This document shows positions 8,125-17,336 of a stretch of DNA of 64,000 nucleotides, in pieces (the stretch's first letter is position 1; the number at the start of each line of letters is the position of its first letter). The notes beneath the pieces were generated by a model. That model made no database searches. It was not told the origin of the DNA and worked only from the letters and a program-made list of their open reading frames with translations. The DNA lies in assembly GCA_051647245.1 (NCBI GenBank), contig JBOFDS010000011.1, forward strand, positions 372,001 through 436,000, read 5' to 3'. A program made the position numbers and the translations under genes. Origin of the DNA: Brevinema_A sp051647245 (lineage in GTDB: Bacteria > Spirochaetota > Brevinematia > Brevinematales > Brevinemataceae).

Positions 8125-9978
8125 TTATAATAATGTTCTGATATCTGTTATAGGTCCATTTTTTGTCATTTCAATAATAACAAAAGAAATATTTTTACCA
8201 CTTTGATTTTGTAGATTAAAAGACATATATATTTTATTATCTACTGTGCTTGTTTGATTCCAACGCCAGCGAAAACTTCTTAATTTACTTATCAATTCCC
8301 TATGTTGGGGGGTCATTGTCCATTTTTCTAAACGATTGGCATTAATATCCTTGCTTAATTTGATTCCTATTTGGTCTTTTTTCAAAATGTTATCTGCAAG
8401 GTTACTTTCTAATAAATCAAGAGGCGACACAATACTCACTTGATCGACAATCCCTATGATATTTGTTTCCCATATTGTATTTTCGGCAACACGTACTGGG
8501 ACGACATTAGTTGAATTTGTTGTCATTAGTAGTAGATTTCCTCTCCAAGTTCCTTGTAGATTATGTGAAATTGTAATCATATTATCTTGTAAAGGGATAG
8601 AAATCCTACGTTTTTTATTAGTAATCGTAACCGTAATATTAGTTGTTTCAACTTTTAGTTTGGCATTAAATGGAAAAGAATTGTTTTTTCTTAGTATTTC
8701 AAGATGTGAGGCTTCTTTTCTGTCGTGAGCATATCTTTCATCAAATTGAATGATGGTATCAATAAGGTCTTGTTTGGACATCTCGATAAAACGATATTTT
8801 TCGATTAAAGTATCAATGAGTGTAATGCTATCAATATGATAATAATTAAGAGTGCCTAACAGCTTCATTGTTTCCAATAAAAAATTATGTAAGAGATTAT
8901 TTTTATTTGCTTGATTAAAGAAATTTTGCATGAGAAAATGACTACGGCGAGAAATTCGTTGTCCCCAAAGAGGATCAATTTGCTGGATTAAATCCCAAGT
9001 TAGGTACTGAACAAAACTTTCCATAAATAAGGAATCCGCTTTTACGTGGGTTATTTGTCCAGGAAAAAATGCATGGTATAGCTCATGGATGATAGTTTCT
9101 ATAATACGTTCATCGATCGATCCTGATTCAAAAAAACTTGATTTTGGATTTTTGATGTATTGGGCAATCATTTCTTTATTTAGAAGAATCAGATTCCCAA
9201 GAAATTCACCATCAGCAGTGATTTGATCAAGAGGGTTGTCACTTGGTAAAATGTGGATCTGAGATAAGGGAAACTTTTTATGTTTTGTTGAGAGAAAACT
9301 CCAAAAAGGTTCTAATTTCTTGTACAAAAATTCAGCAAACTGCTCATTGTCTGTATAAACATGTAAAAAATCATGCTGTCGCCGAGGCTGATCTGTAATG
9401 AGAAGAGACATACGAGGAGATAGACTTGGAAGCTCACTCTGCCACGTAGTTATACGTCGATCAACAATAATAGCATCATTTTGCAGCTTACTTCCAATTA
9501 CCCCATGCAAGGCTCGAGGTGTTTCAATGGTTATTTCAGAAGAAACCAAATGATCATCATAAGGGTGTGGAAACCATAGTTTCCGAGCATCAAGAAAGAC
9601 ATGATCGCTTTTGATGGTGAAACGAGGATCTGAGCTTTGTTCGGTCAAGGAAAATTTGATGAGAATTTGTTCTCGTGAGTTTGGTTTGATTGGTTTTGGA
9701 AGTTTGATCGTAATAGCACGAAAAGAACTTCCATTTTGAATCGTAAAAGGAGCCTCTTGACCATCTTCCTGAATCGATAAAATATTCACACCGTGGTGCA
9801 CAAGTACTGTCCATGTGGCTTGAGCTTTATCTGAGTTGTTCCTTACTGTGTACCAAAATTCTCCCATAAGCTCACTGTCTCGGAAGATAACACTCCCTTT
9901 GATAGATAGAGTATCCTGCTCCACAAAAGCAAAATTTGAAATCGGAAGAGAAATTAGTAAAAGAAAAAGAAAAATCAT
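8125..9978 (-). CDS. Exported M1-like zinc metallopeptidase
   Basis: A signal peptide (first 18 residues, ending SNFA) precedes an all-beta N-terminal region of about 200 residues. The zinc site HELYH is at 298-302, with a third ligand candidate E320 in LFMESFVQYL. The spacing is HExxH-X17-E, one residue shorter than the HExxH-X18-E of classical M1 aminopeptidases. The M1 substrate motif GxMEN is replaced by DGEFLGN. The C-terminal part is beta-rich again. The overall plan fits an M1-clan peptidase acting in the periplasm; the substrate is unknown. It is the last of three genes, starting nine bases after the ParB-like gene. Confidence 0.7.
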   Translation of the reverse strand: MIFLFLLLISLPISNFAFVEQDTLSIKGSVIFRDSELMGEFWYTVRNNSDKAQATWTVLVHHGVNILSIQEDGQEAPFTIQNGSSFRAITIKLPKPIKPNSREQILIKFSLTEQSSDPRFTIKSDHVFLDARKLWFPHPYDDHLVSSEITIETPRALHGVIGSKLQNDAIIVDRRITTWQSELPSLSPRMSLLITDQPRRQHDFLHVYTDNEQFAEFLYKKLEPFWSFLSTKHKKFPLSQIHILPSDNPLDQITADGEFLGNLILLNKEMIAQYIKNPKSSFFESGSIDERIIETIIHELYHAFFPGQITHVKADSLFMESFVQYLTWDLIQQIDPLWGQRISRRSHFLMQNFFNQANKNNLLHNFLLETMKLLGTLNYYHIDSITLIDTLIEKYRFIEMSKQDLIDTIIQFDERYAHDRKEASHLEILRKNNSFPFNAKLKVETTNITVTITNKKRRISIPLQDNMITISHNLQGTWRGNLLLMTTNSTNVVPVRVAENTIWETNIIGIVDQVSIVSPLDLLESNLADNILKKDQIGIKLSKDINANRLEKWTMTPQHRELISKLRSFRWRWNQTSTVDNKIYMSFNLQNQSGKNISFVIIEMTKNGPITDIRTLL

Positions 9979-9987
9979 AGTTATTCC

Positions 9988-10368
9988 TTATTTTTTATGG
10001 AAGATTCGCTTCCAAAGATCCCGAAAGAAAAAGTATATACGGTGGAAAATATTTTTATCAAGAGACTCTAAATGGCGACGATACCCTTCAGTTAGCTCCG
10101 TAATCTCAAAATCTTTTCGTGTGGTATTTTCTTCCATTTCAAGTTCAATCTCTTGGGAATAGCTTAGATCTTTGATAATAGCTTCAATATCTGTCCAGCC
10201 AAGCTTTTTAGCAGCCTCAAGACGACGCTCACCTGCAAGTAATTCATTTTTTTTGTTTACAACAATAGGAGAAAGTTGACCATATTTTTTGAAACTCTCC
10301 ATTAAAGGTTCTAAATCCCCCAAATTTCGACGGATTCGATTGCTGACAATAATATCTTTAATCTTCAT
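9988..10368 (-). CDS. Solo ParB/Srx-fold N-domain protein
   Basis: The 126-residue protein consists of the ParB N-terminal domain only. It shows NRIRRNLGDLEPLMES at the start, the CTP/phosphate-binding GERR motif at 46-49, and ENTTRKDFEITELTEGYR at 80-97. The helix-turn-helix DNA-binding domain and the dimerisation tail of true ParB are absent; instead it ends in an aromatic and basic stretch (HRIYFFFRDLWKRIFHKK), possibly a membrane- or protein-binding helix. It therefore cannot be the chromosome-segregation ParB. It sits between an ABC exporter and a metallopeptidase with short gaps (27 and 9 bases), so the three are likely one operon. Function unknown. Confidence 0.75.
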   Translation of the reverse strand: MKIKDIIVSNRIRRNLGDLEPLMESFKKYGQLSPIVVNKKNELLAGERRLEAAKKLGWTDIEAIIKDLSYSQEIELEMEENTTRKDFEITELTEGYRRHLESLDKNIFHRIYFFFRDLWKRIFHKK

Positions 10369-10395
10369 AGGACTCTCCTATTTTTATTTCCTAGT

Positions 10396-12114
10396 CTATG
10401 CAAGTTCACTTGCTAGGTATAATTTTTTGTAGTAGCTATTATTTTGCATCAATTCTGCGTGAGTTCCAATTCCAAGAATCTTACCATGCTCCATTACGGC
10501 AATACGATCAGCTTTTTCAATAGTACTCAGCTTGTGAGCAATAATGATGGTTGTTTGTTTACCATAGATATTTTCAAGAGCTGCAGTAATGTGTTTTTCA
10601 GAGTTATTATCCAAAGCACTAGTAGGTTCGTCTAGCAATAAAATTGCAGGTTCACGAAGAATCGCACGAGCAAGAATAATACGTTGACGTTCGCCACCAG
10701 AGAGATTGTGTCCATTATCACCGACATGACGATCAAAACCTTCTGGGTGTTCTGTGATGAAAGCGTAAGCATGAGCAATACGTGTTGCTGCGATGATCTC
10801 ATCCATGCTTGCATTTGGTTTGGATAGGGTGATATTATTTAAAATGGTATCGCTGAATAAACTGGTGTCTTGTGTTACGATGGCAATATTTTGCCTGATA
10901 GAAGAAGCACAGTAGTCTGTAGTGTTTTTACCATCGATAAAGATCTCTCCTTTTTGAGGTGTGTAGAATTTTGGAATGAGAGACATCAGGGTACTTTTAC
11001 CTGATCCACTAGCTCCTACAAGAGCAATCGTTTCACCTGCTTTAATATCGAGATCGATTCCATTAAGTGCATGAGCTTGCGTGTCGTATTGGAAGGAGAC
11101 ATTTTTCAGGGTGATATTTCCTTCGATTTCTCCGATGGAAGGTTTTTCGTCTATTTGTTCGGGGGTACTGTCGATGATCTTAAAGATACGTTCTGCAGAA
11201 GGCCCAATCTTACGGACAACTAAGATTAATTGATTGAAAGAAGAAATAGGCTCGGACAGGATGATTGCCATCGCAACGAATTTGGTAACATCTTCTTTGG
11301 TGGCGATTCCTGCTTGAATACCAAAAGCCCCTAAAGAAAGAATCAAAATAATCGCGGTAATTCCTAAAAAATCAGACATAGGCAAAGCAAGAAGTCTGAT
11401 CTTGATCTCTTTATCGGCAAGGTTGAGTTGCTGACCATTAGAATTGTTAAAACGAGAGATTTCTGTTCCTTCGGAGTTGAATCCTTTGATCACGGTAATG
11501 TGTCTGATACTTTCAGAGAAAATCTTTGTGATTTGAGCAACATTTTCTTGCATAGATTTTCCAAGCTGTTGCACCTTGTTACCAATCAAACCTAATAATA
11601 AAATAATAGTAGGCCCTAGTACTAAAAAGTAGAGAGAAAATTTCCAGTTCATGATGAACATCGCTGAAACGATCGTCACCACGGTGAGCGGTTGGGCGAT
11701 TAATTGTACCATAACGTTCATCAGGAATGTTTCGATCAGGGTAACGTCATTCGCTGCGACAGAAATAATTTCGGAAGAACTTTTTTTATGGAAGTAATCA
11801 ATAGGTAGCTTGACCAATTTTCCATAGAGATCTCTACGAAGGGAGTGAGCCACACGGATAGCTAATTTTCCAGAAAAAAGATACATAAGGTATTGAGCTG
11901 CAGACCACAAAAATCCAAATCCAAATAAAATAATCACAGGTTTCCAGTTGAATTGGTAGTTTTCGTTGTTGTTGATAAATGCTTCACTGATAAATTCACC
12001 AATAAACAAGGATACCCCCATTCTTCCACCCACAAAAAGTAATGCGGCTATCAATGATATGAAGAGGAATAGTTTGTATTCTTTTAGTAATTGAAATAGT
12101 CTTTTTGTGTACAC
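10396..12114 (-). CDS. ABC exporter, fused permease and ATPase (MsbA type)
   Basis: The 572-residue half-transporter has an N-terminal six-helix ABC_membrane domain (residues about 1-310), with the coupling-region DYFHKKSSSEIIS, and a C-terminal nucleotide-binding domain. The latter has Walker A GASGSGKST near 370, signature LSGGERQR near 470, Walker B ILLLDEPTSALD near 490 and an H-loop IIIAHKLSTI. It works as a homodimer exporting a lipid, peptide or drug. Sequence alone does not separate MsbA lipid flippases from multidrug exporters. It is first in a three-gene minus-strand operon; a -10-like TATAAT lies upstream on the minus strand (12153-12158). Confidence 0.88.
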   Translation of the reverse strand: MYTKRLFQLLKEYKLFLFISLIAALLFVGGRMGVSLFIGEFISEAFINNNENYQFNWKPVIILFGFGFLWSAAQYLMYLFSGKLAIRVAHSLRRDLYGKLVKLPIDYFHKKSSSEIISVAANDVTLIETFLMNVMVQLIAQPLTVVTIVSAMFIMNWKFSLYFLVLGPTIILLLGLIGNKVQQLGKSMQENVAQITKIFSESIRHITVIKGFNSEGTEISRFNNSNGQQLNLADKEIKIRLLALPMSDFLGITAIILILSLGAFGIQAGIATKEDVTKFVAMAIILSEPISSFNQLILVVRKIGPSAERIFKIIDSTPEQIDEKPSIGEIEGNITLKNVSFQYDTQAHALNGIDLDIKAGETIALVGASGSGKSTLMSLIPKFYTPQKGEIFIDGKNTTDYCASSIRQNIAIVTQDTSLFSDTILNNITLSKPNASMDEIIAATRIAHAYAFITEHPEGFDRHVGDNGHNLSGGERQRIILARAILREPAILLLDEPTSALDNNSEKHITAALENIYGKQTTIIIAHKLSTIEKADRIAVMEHGKILGIGTHAELMQNNSYYKKLYLASELA

Positions 12115-12324
12115 GAGGCACTCCTTGTAAAAAGTTTTTCTTCTTTAAATATATTATATATTAATACGAGACTTATTTAAAGAATCTTCACTGTATTTTT
12201 ATAAATTTAAGAATCTTTATCCGAAGAATCAATCTTGCTTGATATATCTAATATAAATACACAAAATACCGATAATAAATATAACGTAAATAAAAGATCT
12301 GATGATCAAAAGAGGTGTCCTTTG

Positions 12325-13761
12325 TTGAGAAGAATGGGTATACTATTAGTGATTTTCCTGAGTCCTGTTGCTATTTTTGCGGATAAGGGTATGGCTCCTT
12401 ATGTGCTGGATGGCTCTTTATTAATATACTTTCCTACTATTGGTGAAGCTTCAACGACTTTCCGAACATTACTTCAAAAAACGCTAGGGATAGAGTATGA
12501 ATCTTCTCTTGTGAAAGTACAAATGCGTATTCGTGAACAAATGTCTGTCAATATTTTAGATCCTAATGAAGCTGCTCTGATCGGGATTGATCCTGTTGGG
12601 CCCGTGGCTTATGTTCATCTTCGTGAGAAAGTTGGATACACTTTGTTTCGAGTCAAAAATAAGAATCTTTTAACTCAACGTCTTAGTGAATTGCCGAATC
12701 CTGTTTATTATCGTATTTTGGAAGATAAATATGTTATTTTTACTGCGACTTCAGAAATTTTAGAATATCAAAACTTTAAAGGTATTGGGATTACGGATGA
12801 ATTTCAACGTATTGCCAAAGCGACAGATTTTAATTGGGATAAGAAATTTGTGTGGGCGACTTCAGAATATTTTTACGAAAAGCACGCTACAGGATTAAAC
12901 ACCGCCTTCATACCCCAAGGTGACTCTGTTGGAGGGATTTTTGAGGTTACAGATAAAAATATGATTTTTAATCTTTACACAGTTTATCGTGATAAAATCA
13001 CGAGAGACTTTTTAAAACAAAGCGTAAAAGTTTCTTCTCAAGATGCGATGTCTTTTCTTGATTATGAGTTTGGGAGTCCAGCGATAGCTGGTCATCTACA
13101 TATGAATCTAGGTACTTTTCTTCAAGGAATTCAGCAGATAGATTTAGCAGATGAGTTGACGGTTAGTAAGTTTTTGAGAGATCTTGAAGCAACAGGTTTG
13201 AACTTTCAAAAAGATTTATTCCCTTATTTGGCTGGTCGTGTGTCCTATGTGGTACGAAGTTTTGATCGGGTTAATAAAAAAATTGATGCCACTGCTACTG
13301 CTCAACTCAGAAACAGAGGTGCTGTACGAGAATTTTTGATGGCTTTTATCCGTGAAATGAGAGCGAGAGGAATGAAAGTTGAACAGAAGTCACTCTTCAC
13401 TCAAAATATTTATGGATTTAAGTTTAACGATATAAAATTATGGATAGGTATCGTTGAAAATCACTTTATTTTCTCAACCGATGAAGAATCTGTTTCTCAA
13501 TTGATTCAAAATGTCTACAATGCTCGGAGAGGTTTTCTAAGCCGGCAACCGCGAGCTTTCACAGATTTTTTAAGTAAGAAAAGAGTAGGTGGACAGACGA
13601 GGATCTTGGTTTCACCTTTATTGAATAACATTCCAATCTATCATCAAGGCTTACCGTTTTCATTTGTTTCCACGCTTCGTGATATTTTGTGGACTTATTC
13701 TATTGATGTTGATGGTGAACGAGTTGGTCGAAGAGATGTTTTGATCTTAAATTTCAACTAA
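12325..13761 (+). CDS. Exported protein of unknown function (DUF3352-like)
   Basis: The frame is open from a TTG at 12235, but the first 30 codons are polar and lack a ribosome binding site. An AGAGG at 12311-12315 points to a TTG at 12322 or 12325, or ATG at 12334, which gives a signal peptide MRRMGILLVIFLSPVAIFA. I take 12325. The mature part, about 460 residues, alternates beta strands and helices, with segments such as VAYVHLREKVGYTLFRVKN and an internal repeat-like half (NIYGFKFNDIKLWIGIVENHFIFSTDEESVSQLI). This style resembles DUF3352-type exported proteins, but I cannot confirm the family. No catalytic motif is seen. It stands alone upstream of the CheW gene. Confidence 0.6.
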   Translation: MRRMGILLVIFLSPVAIFADKGMAPYVLDGSLLIYFPTIGEASTTFRTLLQKTLGIEYESSLVKVQMRIREQMSVNILDPNEAALIGIDPVGPVAYVHLREKVGYTLFRVKNKNLLTQRLSELPNPVYYRILEDKYVIFTATSEILEYQNFKGIGITDEFQRIAKATDFNWDKKFVWATSEYFYEKHATGLNTAFIPQGDSVGGIFEVTDKNMIFNLYTVYRDKITRDFLKQSVKVSSQDAMSFLDYEFGSPAIAGHLHMNLGTFLQGIQQIDLADELTVSKFLRDLEATGLNFQKDLFPYLAGRVSYVVRSFDRVNKKIDATATAQLRNRGAVREFLMAFIREMRARGMKVEQKSLFTQNIYGFKFNDIKLWIGIVENHFIFSTDEESVSQLIQNVYNARRGFLSRQPRAFTDFLSKKRVGGQTRILVSPLLNNIPIYHQGLPFSFVSTLRDILWTYSIDVDGERVGRRDVLILNFN

Positions 13762-13797
13762 ATTTTGTGCTTGTAGTAAATTAATTCTTAAAAAATC

Positions 13798-13826
13798 TTG
13801 CTTTTTTTTTTGAAAGACTATATAAT
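13798..13826 (+). promoter_or_regulatory. Promoter of the CheW gene
   Basis: TTGCTT (13798-13803), 17-base spacer and TATAAT (13821-13826). The -10 is perfect, the -35 matches only the TTG. The start codon chosen for CheW is 67 bases further on. Confidence 0.55.
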
Positions 13827-13892
13827 AACATATATAGTTAGTCATTCGCTTTGAAACCCCTGTCTGCACTCCCTTATATGGTAGGTTACGTT

Positions 13893-14453
13893 ATGGAAAG
13901 ACAATATGGCGCTTTTGAGGTTGCTGGTGTTAAATATTGTATTAATATTATGGACATCAAAAAAGTTATCAGAGAACAATCTCTTATAAAAATCCCTAAT
14001 TTTCCATCTTTTGTGGAAGGGATTATCAATCACGCAGGTAAGGTAATTCCTGTGTTATCTATCCAGAAAAAATTGGCATATCATGGTCTTTTTCAAGGAG
14101 ATGAACGTCGTTTAAAGACTTCTGAAAGTACAGTAATTATCAATGAGAATGCTGTGGATCAAGAGTTTGAAAAACGTCGTGCGAATATTTTGAAAACTTC
14201 TTTTAAACTATTAATTGTTCAAATTGAAGAGACATTGGTAGGTTTATTGGTGGATACTTTGGATCAGATTATTACCGTATCTGATACCGATATGCAAGAT
14301 ATCTATGACACTAATAAACGTGACGCGAAGATGATCTCAGGCGTTCTACATGTTAATGAAGAAATTTATTACACTATTAATGTGATGGGTATTTTGGAAG
14401 GCGAAGAAAAAGACTTCCTTGATGACTATCTAAAACGACAAAACACAAAATAA
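13893..14453 (+). CDS. cheW: CheW-domain chemotaxis coupling protein
   Basis: CheW bridges chemoreceptors and the CheA kinase. The sequence has the domain's opening GAFEVAGVKYCINIMDIKKVI, the turn PNFPSFVEGIINHAGKVIPVLSIQKKL, then VGLLVDTLDQIITVSDTDM and the late ISGVLHVNEEIYYTINV. An insert of about 35 polar residues (centred on DQEFEKRRANIL) lies between the two halves, making it a little longer than usual (186 aa). The frame extends upstream to a TTG at 13851, but the CheW domain starts right after MERQY, and a TAGG lies at suitable distance before ATG 13893. No other chemotaxis gene is adjacent, so the receptors and CheA it serves are elsewhere. Confidence 0.85.
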   Translation: MERQYGAFEVAGVKYCINIMDIKKVIREQSLIKIPNFPSFVEGIINHAGKVIPVLSIQKKLAYHGLFQGDERRLKTSESTVIINENAVDQEFEKRRANILKTSFKLLIVQIEETLVGLLVDTLDQIITVSDTDMQDIYDTNKRDAKMISGVLHVNEEIYYTINVMGILEGEEKDFLDDYLKRQNTK

Positions 14454-14484
14454 TAGATCAAAAATCATAGAGGGGATTCTCAAG

Positions 14485-15663
14485 ATGAAAAAACAATGGC
14501 TTATTGCAGCTGTACTAATGATGGCTGTACAGACATATGCTCAAGATCAAACAACTGAACCGGTCGCTGCACAAGATCTCACCAATGCTACAGAAACAAA
14601 TGCAGGTTCAACAATCGTTGAAGCTAACGCAGATAGTATGACTGTTGAAAATGTGGGTTACACAATTACTCAAGATGATGTATTCTTTGCATCACCATTC
14701 GCTCGTTTTAAAGTAGAAGGTGTGGATGAACAATCAGGCGTGAAAGATATTTTTGTTTCCGTTGATGGTAGTGCTTACAATCCTTATAAAGGTGCTATTT
14801 CTTTTGATAAAGAAGGCGAGCACAGCATCAGCTACAAGTTTGTTGACCATGTTGGAAATGTATCCTATTCCAAAACTTACGATATCGTTGTTGATGCAAC
14901 AGCACCACGTATTCTCGATATCCAATTCTCACCAAAGCCTTATATTAGCTCTGGTTACACATTTGTTGGGCCAAATGCTCAAATTTCTTTCAGACATCAT
15001 GACGATACAACAGGTGTTGCTTATGTTGAATTTGCAACAAACGAAAACGCTTCATTTGAGCGTTTTAGAAATAATGTAACATTCGCTCAATTAGGTGTTT
15101 CCAACACAACTCTTATGACACTTCGTTATAGAGCTTTAGATATGGTGAGCAACATTTCACCTATCAAATCAACAGCAGTGTTTGTTGATGCGACAGCTCC
15201 AACAGTAAGTATCTTTGCTGATAAAGTTTTCGAAAGAGACGGAATCAGATATATTTCTTCTAAGAGTACTATCTCTGTAACAGCTGTAGATGCTGAAACA
15301 GCAGTTGAAAAAGTTTTATTTGCAGTTAACGACAGTGAATTCCAAGAATATGATGATGCTATTGGTATTCAATTGAAAAAAGCTGGTAACTATGACGTTA
15401 AAGTAAAAGCTATGGACGTTGTTGGTAATGAAAGTGCTGAAGTAGTTTATAGTGTAGTAGTAGATATGCTTGCACCAACAGGTGAAGTTTCTTACCTCGG
15501 TGACCAAGAGTCTTCTAATTATGACCAAGCTTCTGTATTAGGAACTCAAACAGCTCCTATTTCTCAGTACGATGCAGCTCCAACTTATACACCAGAAGTT
15601 GCTGTTGAACCTACAACAAGCTCAGAAGTTCCTGCTGGAATGGACGCTCCTGTAACTCAATAA
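14485..15663 (+). CDS. Exported OmpL47-like repeat protein
   Basis: A signal peptide (ending QTYA) is followed by a 30-residue Thr/Asn linker. Three tandem domains of about 90-100 residues follow, each with the pattern of OmpL47-type/Ig-like repeats: SGVKDIFVSVDGSAYNPY, a G-x-H-S/Y-x-x-V core, DHVGNVS or DVVGNES, and a closing VVDATAP, VDATAP or VVDMLAP. The tail of about 60 residues is Pro/Thr/Ser-rich with PTYTPEVAVEPTTS. In Leptospira this domain is found in surface proteins that bind host matrix; that role here is only inferred. A GAGGGGA site precedes the start and a hairpin follows the stop. Confidence 0.72.
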   Translation: MKKQWLIAAVLMMAVQTYAQDQTTEPVAAQDLTNATETNAGSTIVEANADSMTVENVGYTITQDDVFFASPFARFKVEGVDEQSGVKDIFVSVDGSAYNPYKGAISFDKEGEHSISYKFVDHVGNVSYSKTYDIVVDATAPRILDIQFSPKPYISSGYTFVGPNAQISFRHHDDTTGVAYVEFATNENASFERFRNNVTFAQLGVSNTTLMTLRYRALDMVSNISPIKSTAVFVDATAPTVSIFADKVFERDGIRYISSKSTISVTAVDAETAVEKVLFAVNDSEFQEYDDAIGIQLKKAGNYDVKVKAMDVVGNESAEVVYSVVVDMLAPTGEVSYLGDQESSNYDQASVLGTQTAPISQYDAAPTYTPEVAVEPTTSSEVPAGMDAPVTQ

Positions 15664-15690
15664 TTTTAGATATATTATTAAATACAACCT

Positions 15691-15727
15691 GATAAGGGTG
15701 ATCGGAAGGTCACCCTTATCTAATTTT
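15691..15727 (+). terminator. Hairpin terminator after the OmpL47-like gene
   Basis: An 11-bp perfect stem GATAAGGGTGA (15691-15701) with TCACCCTTATC (15710-15720), 8-base loop, followed by a weak U-tract TAATTTT. It may be only partly efficient, letting yebC be read through. Confidence 0.7.
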
Positions 15728-15753
15728 AAGAACATTACTCCTAAGAGGTTTTT

Positions 15754-16491
15754 ATGGCTGGACATAGTAAATGGGCAAATATTAAGCACAGAAAAGGTGC
15801 ACAAGACGCAAAGCGTGGAAATTTATTCTCAAAATTAGCAAAAGATATTATTATTGCAGCTAGAGATGGTGGCGGAGATCCTGCAACTAATGTACGTCTT
15901 CGTGCTGCTATCGATAAAGCAAGAGGCGCAAATATGCCTAAAGACAATATCGAACGTGCTATCAAACGTGGTACAGGCGAGTTGGAAGGTGTATCTTACG
16001 AATCCTTCGTTTATGAAGGTTATGGACCTGGTGGTGTAGCGCTTATCGTTGATGTAACAACAGATAGTAAAAATCGTGCAGCTGCCGATATTAGAAAAAT
16101 CTTCTCAAAATTTAATGGAAATCTTGGGGAGCCAGGATGTGTTGGTTGGATGTTTGATACGAAAGGATACTTGGTGTTTGAAAATGCCGATGCGGATGCC
16201 TTGATGGAAGCGGCTCTTGAGGCTGGAGCTGATGATATTGTCACTGAAGGTGATGTAACAGAAGTTTTCACAGCCTTTGAAGAATATGCTTCTGTTATGG
16301 ATGCATTAAAAAATGCTGGATTTGAACCAACAAGCTCTGAAATTACAAAAATTCCTCAAAATAAAGTTGCACTCGATGCAGATAAATCAAGATCTTTCTT
16401 GAAATTAGTTGATGCCTTAGAAGACTGTGATGATGTTTCTAATGTTTCCAGTAATGCAGATCTTGATGAAGATGCTGTTGCTGATTTTTAA
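15754..16491 (+). CDS. yebC: YebC/PmpR family protein
   Basis: The 245-residue protein begins MAGHSKWANIKHRKGAQDAKRG, the signature of the YebC/TACO1 family, and has ARGANMPKDNIERAIKRG, YEGYGPGGVALIV and TDSKNRAAADIRKIFSK. Members act as transcription regulators or, as shown more recently for YebC2/TACO1, help ribosomes through proline stretches; sequence alone does not say which. The C-terminus is unusually acidic (DLDEDAVADF). The purine nucleoside phosphorylase follows after 19 bases. Confidence 0.93.
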   Translation: MAGHSKWANIKHRKGAQDAKRGNLFSKLAKDIIIAARDGGGDPATNVRLRAAIDKARGANMPKDNIERAIKRGTGELEGVSYESFVYEGYGPGGVALIVDVTTDSKNRAAADIRKIFSKFNGNLGEPGCVGWMFDTKGYLVFENADADALMEAALEAGADDIVTEGDVTEVFTAFEEYASVMDALKNAGFEPTSSEITKIPQNKVALDADKSRSFLKLVDALEDCDDVSNVSSNADLDEDAVADF

Positions 16492-16510
16492 TAGTATTTA
16501 GGAGTTTGGT

Positions 16511-17305
16511 ATGAAATATAATAAAGTTGCTATTCAAGAAGCGGTCACTGCAATTAAAAAACACAATGTTTCACATGTTGATACTGTTGTCGTTTTAGGA
16601 TCTGGATTATCTCATTTAGCAGATAAATATGAGAATGAAATTTGTATTCCTTTCTCCGAGATTCCCCACATGAGTGCTTCTAGCGTTGCTGGTCATAAAA
16701 GTCGTATTATTATTATTGAAAAACACGGAAAAATGGTGGCTTTTGTTCAGGGTCGTATGCATATGTACGAAGGGTATAGCGCTTTTCAATCGGCGTTTAC
16801 TGTCGCTGTGATGGCGGAACTTGGTGCAAAAACATTAATCGTTACTAATGCTGCTGGTGGTTTGAATCCAACGTTTAAACCTGGTGATATTATGATGATT
16901 GAAGATCATATCAAAACTCAATTTTTCTCACCACTTGAAGGGATAGAAGGTAATGAGCGTTTTGTCGATATGCAGAATGCTTACAATGTTTCTTTATTTG
17001 ATGAGTTGAATCAAAAATTCCAAATCAAAAAAGGCGTCTATGTTTCTACATTAGGCCCTCAATATGAAACTCCTGCAGAAGTTCGTCATTTCCAACAAAT
17101 TGGCGGAGATTCTGTGGGGATGTCTACCGTAATGGAAACTATCATGGCTCGTTTCTACAAAATGAACGTTTTTGCGTTTTCAATGATCACAAACTGTGCT
17201 GCGGGATTACCAGGTGCTGTTCTCGAACATAGCGATGTTGTTCATCAAGCTAATACAGCTGGAGAAAAACTCGGTCAGATCATCGAATCCATTTTAGAAA
17301 AATAA
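16511..17305 (+). CDS. Purine nucleoside phosphorylase (trimeric inosine/guanosine type)
   Basis: The enzyme splits inosine and guanosine with phosphate to the free base and ribose-1-phosphate in purine salvage. Motifs of the trimeric PNP family are present: VLGSGLSHL near residue 30, AGHKSR, QGRMHMYEGY, VTNAAGGLNP, LGPQYETPAEVR, GGDSVGMSTVMET and the base-contacting SMITNCAAG. The Asn in this last motif is typical of 6-oxopurine specificity. The length of 264 aa fits. It is co-directional with yebC and ends in a strong terminator. Confidence 0.9.
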   Translation: MKYNKVAIQEAVTAIKKHNVSHVDTVVVLGSGLSHLADKYENEICIPFSEIPHMSASSVAGHKSRIIIIEKHGKMVAFVQGRMHMYEGYSAFQSAFTVAVMAELGAKTLIVTNAAGGLNPTFKPGDIMMIEDHIKTQFFSPLEGIEGNERFVDMQNAYNVSLFDELNQKFQIKKGVYVSTLGPQYETPAEVRHFQQIGGDSVGMSTVMETIMARFYKMNVFAFSMITNCAAGLPGAVLEHSDVVHQANTAGEKLGQIIESILEK

Positions 17306-17306
17306 T

Positions 17307-17336
17307 AAAAACACCCTCGTATGAGGGTGTTTTTTT
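17307..17336. terminator. Terminator between the PNP gene and dnaE
   Basis: AAAAACACCCTC (17307-17318) pairs with GAGGGTGTTTTT (17323-17334) around GTAT. It works on both strands; the dnaE stop codon (17335-17337) touches its right edge. Confidence 0.9.

Noticed and set aside
10396..12114. Firm naming of the ABC exporter as MsbA
   Set aside because: Motifs are shared by multidrug half-transporters; no lipid A genes lie beside it.
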